Positions 7,721 through 11,356 of a DNA stretch of 11,356 nt are shown piece after piece. Under the pieces are notes generated by a model. The model saw only the letters and a list, made by a program, of their open reading frames with translations, was not told the origin of the DNA and made no database searches. The stretch spans positions 1-11,356 of the forward strand of contig CALEKV010000211.1 of the NCBI GenBank assembly GCA_937902525.1, written 5' to 3'. The translations under genes were made by a program, and so were the position numbers. This DNA is from an uncultured Candidatus Saccharibacteria bacterium. Its GTDB lineage: Bacteria; Patescibacteriota; Saccharimonadia; Saccharimonadales; Saccharimonadaceae. Numbering within the stretch: the first letter of the stretch is position 1; each line of letters begins with the position of its first letter.

Positions 7721-7732
7721 GCGGGAGCCAAG
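7721..7732 (+). repeat. Near-copy of the tRNA-Asn 3' end (possible att-like site)
   Basis: GCGGGAGCCAAG matches GCCGGAGCCAAG at 7081-7092 (the end of tRNA-Asn plus two bases) at 11 of 12 positions. The two copies flank the Nudix gene. This could mark integration at the tRNA, but the match is short. Confidence 0.3.
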
Positions 7733-7751
7733 CTGAGCAGTGAAAAAGGGT

Positions 7752-7776
7752 GACCAGGTTCCATGACCAGTCCCTC
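7752..7776 (+). repeat. Imperfect direct repeat, copy 1
   Basis: It matches 7933-7957 at 22 of 25 positions. Both share GGTTCC and TGACCAGTC. It contains GACCAG twice (7752 and 7765). Confidence 0.7.
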
Positions 7777-7835
7777 TAATTAACTCCTTAGCTAGACGAA
7801 GAACGATGTCAGATTTAACAACTGACAAAAAAGTT

Positions 7836-7861
7836 AGAACCGCCCAAAAGGGCGGTTCTTT
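7836..7861 (+). terminator. Strong intrinsic terminator
   Basis: The 10-bp perfect stem is AGAACCGCCC (7836-7845) with GGGCGGTTCT (7850-7859), loop AAAA, followed by TTTCTATTCT, with an A-run upstream. It would stop transcription from the Nudix gene or from an unannotated small RNA. On the minus strand the structure would also serve moderately. Confidence 0.85.
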
Positions 7862-7932
7862 CTATTCTACCTCTGTTGTTTGGTTCTAAAGTCGACCAGT
7901 CCTATGTATGACGGCTGGACAGTCGAAATGCC

Positions 7933-7957
7933 GACCGGGTTCCGTGACCAGTCGCTC
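7933..7957 (+). repeat. Imperfect direct repeat, copy 2
   Basis: Second copy of the 7752-7776 repeat. The differences are two A-to-G changes and one C-to-G. A further GACCAGTC lies between the copies at 7894-7901. Confidence 0.7.
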
Positions 7958-8034
7958 ATTATTATGCAGTATAATTTCTGATGCTTTACTCTATATTAGC
8001 CATTCAGGCGTAAATCCTAGGGGACCTGTTTAAA

Positions 8035-8069
8035 TTGATGGTTAGGCTTAATGGGTATATACTTATAAT
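8035..8069 (+). promoter_or_regulatory. Peroxiredoxin promoter with shared ATGGGTATATACT core
   Basis: TTGATG (8035-8040), 17-base spacer, TATACT (8058-8063). An overlapping TATAAT lies at 8064-8069. The core ATGGGTATATACT (8051-8063) includes the 8-bp palindrome GTATATAC. The same core, at the same distance from a TTGACG box, recurs before the DUF5320-like gene at 10652-10664. Confidence 0.65.
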
Positions 8070-8085
8070 ATACATGAACGTCATC

Positions 8086-8092
8086 AAGGAGG
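8086..8092 (+). promoter_or_regulatory. Shine-Dalgarno that fixes the peroxiredoxin start
   Basis: AAGGAGG lies five bases before ATG 8098. In-frame upstream starts at TTG 8035 and ATG 8074 lie inside or against the promoter, so 8098 is preferred. Confidence 0.85.
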
Positions 8093-8097
8093 ATTTT

Positions 8098-8811
8098 ATG
8101 GAACAAAATACGCAAGAAGATACTAATGTAATGCCAAGAATTGGTGAAAAAGCGCCAGCTTTTAAGGCAATAACAACGCAAGGGGATATAGATTTCCCAA
8201 AAGACTATAAGGGTAATTGGGTGATCTTATTTAGTCATCCCGCTGATTTTACGCCAGTTTGTACTTCAGAGTTTATGACTTTTGCATCTAGAGAAAAGGA
8301 TTTTGCCGATGCGAATTGCAAGTTAGTTGGGTTATCCGTCGATGGTTTGTATAGCCATATTGCATGGCTGAGAACTATCAAAGAAAAAATCGAATATAAG
8401 GGCATGAAAAATGTCGAGGTTAAATTTCCCCTGATCGAAGATATTACGATGGAAGTCGCCAAGAAATACGGAATGATCCAACCGGGTGAAAGCAATACAA
8501 AGGCAGTTAGGGCTGTTTTCTTTATTGATCCAAAGGGCATTATACGAACAATAATCTACTATCCTCTAAGCTTAGGCAGAAACTTCAATGAATTATATAG
8601 AGTTCTTATTGGCTTACAGACCGCCGACGCCTACTCAGTCGCTTTGCCTGCTGATTGGCAACCAGGTGATGATGTTATAGTCCCTACAGCTGGATCTTGT
8701 GGTGTAGCTAAGGAAAGAATGGATAGTAAGTCGGATATGACCTGCTATGATTGGTTTTTTTGTACAAAAAAGCTTCCAAAATCAGAAATAGATAAATTAA
8801 TAAAAAAGTAA
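8098..8811 (+). CDS. Peroxiredoxin, Prx6/archaeal AhpC-TSA type
   Basis: 237 residues from the preferred start, the full length for the Prx6 group. The AhpC/TSA thioredoxin-fold domain carries the peroxidatic motif HPADFTPVCTSEF, with peroxidatic Cys55, upstream Thr52 and an RAVFFIDPKG strand. The C-terminal 1-Cys-Prx extension carries Cys201, Cys216 and Cys222. The pair in CYDWFFC has the spacing of the resolving cysteines I know from the archaeal thioredoxin peroxidase of Aeropyrum. It would reduce hydrogen peroxide or organic hydroperoxides in the cytoplasm, using a thiol donor. The thioredoxin-like gene at 11314 is a plausible donor. A strong Shine-Dalgarno and a good promoter precede it. 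It is AT-rich compared with the left half of the window and is the first gene of the redox/metal cluster. Confidence 0.93.
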   Translation: MEQNTQEDTNVMPRIGEKAPAFKAITTQGDIDFPKDYKGNWVILFSHPADFTPVCTSEFMTFASREKDFADANCKLVGLSVDGLYSHIAWLRTIKEKIEYKGMKNVEVKFPLIEDITMEVAKKYGMIQPGESNTKAVRAVFFIDPKGIIRTIIYYPLSLGRNFNELYRVLIGLQTADAYSVALPADWQPGDDVIVPTAGSCGVAKERMDSKSDMTCYDWFFCTKKLPKSEIDKLIKK

Positions 8812-8857
8812 GGTAATAGGTTTAAAACACTAATCTTTCTGGGTTGTAATATTCGGG

Positions 8858-8869
8858 TATACTTATAAT
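8858..8869 (+). promoter_or_regulatory. Promoter for the HAD-ZIP pair, related to the peroxiredoxin motif
   Basis: GGGTATACTTATAAT (8855-8869) repeats the overlapping TATACT/TATAAT layout of 8058-8069, with the central TATA shortened by two bases. TATAAT ends 5 bases before ATG 8875, so the transcript may be leaderless. No good -35 box is seen. Confidence 0.5.
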
Positions 8870-8874
8870 TAAAT

Positions 8875-9483
8875 ATGGAAAATAAATATTCAACAGTGTT
8901 TTTCGACTGGAGTGGTGTTGTTGCTGATGATTCTGGCGATGATTTTATAGAATATTCATTGCGCGAGATTGGTGCAACTAATACGCAAATTCCAGAAATA
9001 ATAAAAAATGAATTTAGCCAATTTATGTTGGGTCAAATATCCGAGAACGAATATTGGGGTAAGGTAAAAAACAACTACGGATTAAATGTTGATGACTCTC
9101 GAATTGGATATTTTAATAACTGGCAAGGCATAAAGCCAAACATATATATCATCGAATTAGTGCATAAACTAAAATCCAATGGTTTTAAAATCGGGTTGAT
9201 ATCTAATATTATTAGTCCAGTCCGCGACATCATTAAACAATTTGGATATTATGACGTATTTGATAAAGCTATATTGTCATGTGAGGTTGGCTTGCTAAAG
9301 CCGCAAAAAGAGATTTATGAGTTAGCATTGCATCGAATGGACACCATAGCCCAAGAGTCTATATTCATTGATGACAAAAAGTCAAATCTAGACACTGCAA
9401 ATGCTATGGGCTTTGCTACGTTATTAGCTAAAACCCCAGAACAAATAATTAGTGAAGTAAATAAATTAATAGGAATAAAATAA
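8875..9483 (+). CDS. HAD-superfamily hydrolase-like protein (subfamily IA type)
   Basis: 202 residues. The motifs are in order. Motif I FFDWSGVV has nucleophile Asp11, but position 13, normally the acid/base Asp, is Ser. Motif II is LISN (about residue 109), motif III is the Lys in LLKPQKEIY, and motif IV is FIDDKKSN. Residues about 15-85 form the helical cap. The DxSGV form resembles the DxGGV branch that includes YihX and the N-terminal domain of soluble epoxide hydrolase, so phosphatase activity may be weak or altered. No Shine-Dalgarno is seen, and the -10 box abuts the ATG. Its stop overlaps the next start (TAATG), so it is translated with the ZIP transporter. The substrate is unknown. 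Confidence 0.85.
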   Translation: MENKYSTVFFDWSGVVADDSGDDFIEYSLREIGATNTQIPEIIKNEFSQFMLGQISENEYWGKVKNNYGLNVDDSRIGYFNNWQGIKPNIYIIELVHKLKSNGFKIGLISNIISPVRDIIKQFGYYDVFDKAILSCEVGLLKPQKEIYELALHRMDTIAQESIFIDDKKSNLDTANAMGFATLLAKTPEQIISEVNKLIGIK

Positions 9484-10232
9484 TGGATCAAATTTTAATA
9501 AACTCTATATTAGCTACCATCGTAATTAGCATCTTGTCGTTGGTTGGTGTTGTTACTTTCTTTATAAAGAATAAAACAGTAAACAAAATCACTCTTTATC
9601 TTGTGGCATTCTCGACAGGAGCATTAATCGGTGGGGCGTTTTTACATCTATTGCCAGAAGCAATCGAATCATCTGATAGTTTTACGCCGTTCATTTATCT
9701 AATTATTGGCATTTCAGTATTCTTTATTCTTGAACGCTTTTTGAAATGGCATCATTGCCACAAGGATAGTGATTGCAAAGTACACACATTCACATATATG
9801 AGTTTGATTGGCGATGGTCTTCATAACTTTATTGACGGCTTAATTATTGTCTCGGCATTTTCAATCAGCAAAGAAGCTGGCATCGCAACCGCTATAGCCG
9901 TTGCTGCACACGAACTTCCGCAAGAGCTTGGCGATTTTGGCGTTTTAATACATGGTGGGTTCTCAAGGACAAAAGCCTTGTTTTGGAATTTCATATCGTC
10001 GCTAACAGCTATCGCTGGAGCCGTAGCTGGTTATTTATTGATAAGCTCATTCCATAATATAACTTCATTCTTATTGCCTTTTGCTGCCGGCGGTTTTATC
10101 TATATAGCTATGTCTGATTTAGTGCCAGAGTTGCATAAAGAGCCAAAAATGTCTAAATCTATTTTAAATTTTGGATTATTTGCTGTGGGTATTTTATTTA
10201 TGTTGTTCATTAAGTTGTATTTTGCTGAGTAG
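9483..10232 (+). CDS. ZIP-family divalent metal transporter
   Basis: 249 residues with about eight membrane helices. The two signature metal-site helices are present: HNFIDG (residues 114-119) and HELPQELGD (143-151). Between helices 3 and 4 there is a His/Cys-rich cytoplasmic-loop segment, HHCHKDSDCKVH (90-101), a likely metal-sensing or metal-binding loop. ZIP proteins (PF02535) bring Zn2+, Fe2+ or Mn2+ into the cytoplasm; the metal cannot be told from sequence. The start codon overlaps the HAD stop by one base (TAATG), which implies coupled translation without its own ribosome site. Its place among peroxide- and sulfur-related genes suggests metal supply for, or control of metal during, oxidative stress. 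Confidence 0.93.
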   Translation: MDQILINSILATIVISILSLVGVVTFFIKNKTVNKITLYLVAFSTGALIGGAFLHLLPEAIESSDSFTPFIYLIIGISVFFILERFLKWHHCHKDSDCKVHTFTYMSLIGDGLHNFIDGLIIVSAFSISKEAGIATAIAVAAHELPQELGDFGVLIHGGFSRTKALFWNFISSLTAIAGAVAGYLLISSFHNITSFLLPFAAGGFIYIAMSDLVPELHKEPKMSKSILNFGLFAVGILFMLFIKLYFAE

Positions 10233-10250
10233 CGACTACGGTCGATTATT

Positions 10251-10259
10251 TGTTATAAT
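10251..10259 (+). promoter_or_regulatory. Extended -10 promoter of the rhodanese gene
   Basis: TGTTATAAT is an extended -10 (TGn-TATAAT), and the -35 region is poor, as usual for this class. The leader is about 14 bases, with a weak ribosome site AAGTAGG before ATG 10280. Confidence 0.5.
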
Positions 10260-10279
10260 TTAACTAAGAAAGTAGGTGT

Positions 10280-10630
10280 ATGAAAAAAATCATTATCATA
10301 ATATCTTCAGTTGTTGTGCTTGTTTTGGGGCTAGTTTTTTTCGGCGGCAACGAAACTCAGATTATTGACGTCCGTACTCCAGAAGAATATGCTACAAGTC
10401 ACGTCAATGGAGCTATTAATATCCCTTTGGCCACAATACAAACTGGTGATTATTCAAAAATTCATAAGAATGCTTCAATAAAAGTTTATTGTAGAAGCGG
10501 TAAGAGAGCAGCCGAAGCAAAAGCTCTCCTCGAGAAAGCAGGCTACAAAGAAGTCGCTAATATTGGTGGTTTAGTTGATTGGCAGGATAAGGGCGGTTCG
10601 GTTTGCGAATCGACAAAACCCACCTGTTAG
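10280..10630 (+). CDS. Membrane-anchored single-domain rhodanese
   Basis: 116 residues. A very hydrophobic N-terminal helix (about 3-21) acts as anchor or signal; there is no lipoprotein Cys. The rhodanese domain (PF00581) follows: IIDVRTPEEY, HVNGAINIP and the active loop CRSGKRA with persulfide-forming Cys71, then GGLVDWQ. Two extra cysteines close the protein (Cys109 and the last residue, Cys116), possibly a disulfide or a second sulfur relay. Orientation by the positive-inside rule (KK at the start) puts the domain outside the membrane. It would carry sulfane sulfur or reduce an exported thiol; the acceptor is unknown. It has its own promoter and is separated from its neighbours by about 50 and 80 bases. 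Confidence 0.9.
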   Translation: MKKIIIIISSVVVLVLGLVFFGGNETQIIDVRTPEEYATSHVNGAINIPLATIQTGDYSKIHKNASIKVYCRSGKRAAEAKALLEKAGYKEVANIGGLVDWQDKGGSVCESTKPTC

Positions 10631-10635
10631 TTTGA

Positions 10636-10670
10636 TTGACGAAAATAAGTTATGGGTATATACTCATTAT
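10636..10670 (+). promoter_or_regulatory. DUF5320-like gene promoter with shared ATGGGTATATACT core
   Basis: TTGACG (10636-10641), 17-base spacer, TATACT (10659-10664), followed by CATTAT at 10665-10670. The core at 10652-10664 is identical over 13 bases to that at 8051-8063, with the same offset from the -35 box. Confidence 0.7.
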
Positions 10671-10710
10671 AGACAGTTAAACAAGCTGTCGTAATTGGAA
10701 GGAGTTATAT

Positions 10711-10944
10711 ATGCCACAATTAGACGGGACAGGTCCAAAAGGTAAAGGTCCATTAACTGGTAGGGGTGTGGGTAAATGCCAAAAAGATAGTTGTATATAC
10801 TATGGTTTTGCCAGAGGTAGAGGTTTAAGGTATCGACAACTACAATCTATGAAGGATAGTAAACAAAGTCTTCAAGAGATAAAATCCCAGTTAGAGTCAG
10901 AAATTAAATTAGTAAATGAAAAAATCGAGAATACCGACAAATAA
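10711..10944 (+). CDS. DUF5320-like small Gly-rich protein with coiled-coil tail
   Basis: 77 residues. GGAAGGAG at 10697-10704 gives a strong start. Residues 5-21 (DGTGPKGKGPLTGRGVG) match the head of the DUF5320 family (usual form GDGTGPxGxGPxTGRGxGxC). Next come Cys23 and Cys28, then GFARGRGLR, and a charged heptad-like helix (about 46-75) that should form a coiled coil. From general knowledge, such proteins sit beside DUF134/UPF0251 regulators and NifB/NifX-type iron-molybdenum cofactor proteins in archaea and anaerobes. Their function is not established; the Cys pair could bind metal or a cluster. Here a DUF134 gene follows after 84 bases. Its promoter shares a motif with the peroxiredoxin promoter. 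Confidence 0.75.
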   Translation: MPQLDGTGPKGKGPLTGRGVGKCQKDSCIYYGFARGRGLRYRQLQSMKDSKQSLQEIKSQLESEIKLVNEKIENTDK

Positions 10945-10957
10945 TATAAACATTATC

Positions 10958-10998
10958 TAAATACATACTCACTATTGATAATATTGGGTATGTATTTA
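10958..10998. repeat. 11-bp inverted repeat upstream of the DUF134 gene (operator candidate)
   Basis: TAAATACATAC (10958-10968) and its exact reverse complement GTATGTATTTA (10988-10998) are separated by 19 bases. The right arm lies between the -35 (10975-10980) and -10 (10999-11004) boxes of the DUF134 promoter. It is AT-rich and not followed by a T-run, so an operator is more likely than a terminator. Confidence 0.6.
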
Positions 10999-11004
10999 TA
11001 TAAT
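10975..11004 (+). promoter_or_regulatory. Promoter of the DUF134 - thioredoxin pair
   Basis: TTGATA (10975-10980), 18-base spacer, TATAAT (10999-11004). It leaves a leader of about 18 bases without a clear Shine-Dalgarno before ATG 11029. Confidence 0.6.
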
Positions 11005-11028
11005 AGACATGAAAAGTAGTGATTAATT

Positions 11029-11310
11029 ATGCCAAGACCAAAATTAAATAGATGCATCAACTTTGATCCAAAAGTGACTTATTTTAAACCACAAGGTGTC
11101 CCTATGAGGTATCTGGATATAGTAGAACTTTCTATGGAAGAAATTGAGGCGCTTCGTCTGAAAAATGTCGAGCAACTTGATCAGGGTGAATGTGCCAGCA
11201 AGATGAATACTAGCCAGAGTACTTTTCAGAGAATATTGTCTAGTGCCTACAGTAAGGTAACGCGAGCGCTAGTAGATGGAAAAGCTATAAAAATCACAAA
11301 GGAGGAATAA
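11029..11310 (+). CDS. DUF134 / UPF0251 family helix-turn-helix protein
   Basis: 93 residues, near the usual family length of about 100. The N-terminal MPRPKLNRCINF, the YFKPQG loop and VELSMEEIEALRLKNVE are the characteristic DUF134 (PF02001) block. Residues about 50-85 (DQGECASKMNTSQSTFQRIL and after) form a sigma-70 region 4-like helix-turn-helix. Cys9 and Cys55 are in positions I recall as Cys in the family (MPRPRKCRRVCF, ECAEKM) and could sense redox state or bind metal. Probably a transcription regulator; its target is not known. The 11-bp inverted repeat in its own promoter and the related motifs before the cluster genes make it the natural candidate regulator. The thioredoxin-like gene begins 3 bases after its stop. 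Confidence 0.88.
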   Translation: MPRPKLNRCINFDPKVTYFKPQGVPMRYLDIVELSMEEIEALRLKNVEQLDQGECASKMNTSQSTFQRILSSAYSKVTRALVDGKAIKITKEE

Positions 11311-11313
11311 GCA

Positions 11314-11356
11314 ATGAAGGTTATAAAATTTGGTGCAGTTTGGTGTTCGGGTTGCT
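11314..11356 (+). CDS. Thioredoxin-like protein, start only (3' partial)
   Basis: The 14 visible codons read MKVIKFGAVWCSGC, a first beta strand followed by a WCxxC redox active site, as in thioredoxins. AAAGGAGG (11298-11305), inside the end of the DUF134 gene, is 8 bases before the ATG, and only 3 bases separate the genes, so they share an operon. It is a plausible electron donor for the peroxiredoxin at 8098. The window ends within the gene. Confidence 0.8.
   Translation, partial: MKVIKFGAVWCSGC

Larger units (their letters stand above)
7702..8034. other. 333-base non-coding gap at the composition boundary
   Basis: I see no credible gene on either strand. The stretch holds a near-copy of the tRNA-Asn 3' end (7721-7732), an imperfect 25-base direct repeat (7752-7776 and 7933-7957), a 6-bp hairpin TGTCAG/CTGACA (7807-7812 with 7822-7827), a strong terminator (7836-7861), and a stray TATAAT at 7970-7975 five bases ahead of a 10-codon ORF (7981-8013) that I do not accept as a gene. 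AT content rises from here on. It could include a small RNA ending at the terminator, but nothing identifies one. Confidence 0.6.

Noticed and set aside
7702..7835. SRP RNA, RNase P RNA, tmRNA or 6S RNA in the gap before the terminator
   Set aside because: None of the conserved signature sequences of these RNAs is visible.
7752..7957. CRISPR array
   Set aside because: Only two long copies, 181 bases apart with a terminator between them; no regular spacing and no cas gene.
7981..8013. 10-codon leaderless ORF after TATAAT 7970-7975
   Set aside because: Too short, no recognisable peptide, and such a pattern is expected by chance in AT-rich DNA.
8035..8097. N-terminal extension of the peroxiredoxin from TTG 8035 or ATG 8074
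   Set aside because: The extension overlaps the -35 and -10 boxes, while a perfect Shine-Dalgarno serves ATG 8098.
10233..10244. CGAC-TACG-GTCG hairpin after the ZIP gene as a terminator
   Set aside because: The stem is only 4 bp and no T-run follows.
11009..11026. 5-codon upstream ORF before the DUF134 start (ATG 11009 to TAA 11024)
   Set aside because: A leader peptide is possible in principle, but it is too short to support without conservation.
1..11356. Possible reassignment of TGA, since none of the intact genes here ends in TGA
   Set aside because: Twelve TAA/TAG stops are a small sample, and no gene has an in-frame TGA needing readthrough. Reading TGA as sense does not repair the sortase, whose breaks are true frame changes plus a TAG.

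Overview
The window looks like a chromosomal segment of a Candidate Phyla Radiation bacterium. Candidatus Saccharibacteria (TM7) is my best guess, from protein style and gene mix: a sortase, a secreted SGNH hydrolase with a C-terminal anchor, a membrane polymerase/ligase, a LexA DNA-binding domain without a peptidase, and several genes whose -10 box sits directly on the ATG. This is inference; there is no 16S or marker gene here. Every intact gene is on the + strand.

Left part (1 to about 6930, GC-richer): a cell-envelope block. A 5'-truncated SGNH/GDSL-type surface hydrolase (1-2448) overlaps a small one-pass membrane protein (2423-2758). Then come an O-antigen ligase/Wzy-type polytopic membrane protein (2799-4118), a decayed sortase (4152-4738) that keeps its His, Cys and Arg codons but carries frameshifts and a nonsense codon, a LexA-type DNA-binding protein lacking the S24 peptidase (4743-5147), and a membrane-anchored class A beta-lactamase-fold serine hydrolase (5209-6930).

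Middle (6931-8034): a complete tRNA-Asn(GTT) with encoded CCA and a hairpin terminator, a Nudix hydrolase (7150-7701), and a 333-base non-coding stretch. That stretch has a strong terminator, an imperfect 25-base direct repeat rich in GACCAG motifs, and a 12-base near-copy of the tRNA 3' end. Base composition changes sharply here.

Right part (about 8035-11356, AT-rich): a probably acquired redox/metal cluster. It holds a Prx6-type peroxiredoxin (8098), a HAD-like hydrolase (8875) overlapping a ZIP metal transporter (9483) by TAATG, a membrane-anchored single-domain rhodanese (10280), a DUF5320-like Gly-rich/coiled-coil protein (10711), a DUF134/UPF0251 helix-turn-helix protein (11029), and the start of a thioredoxin-like protein with WCSGC (11314, cut by the window end). 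The peroxiredoxin and DUF5320-like promoters share an identical 13-base core in the same position relative to the -35 box. A related motif precedes the HAD gene, and an 11-bp inverted repeat precedes the DUF134 gene. This suggests a co-regulated peroxide/sulfur/metal response unit, possibly under the DUF134 protein. It is the best candidate here for an undescribed system.
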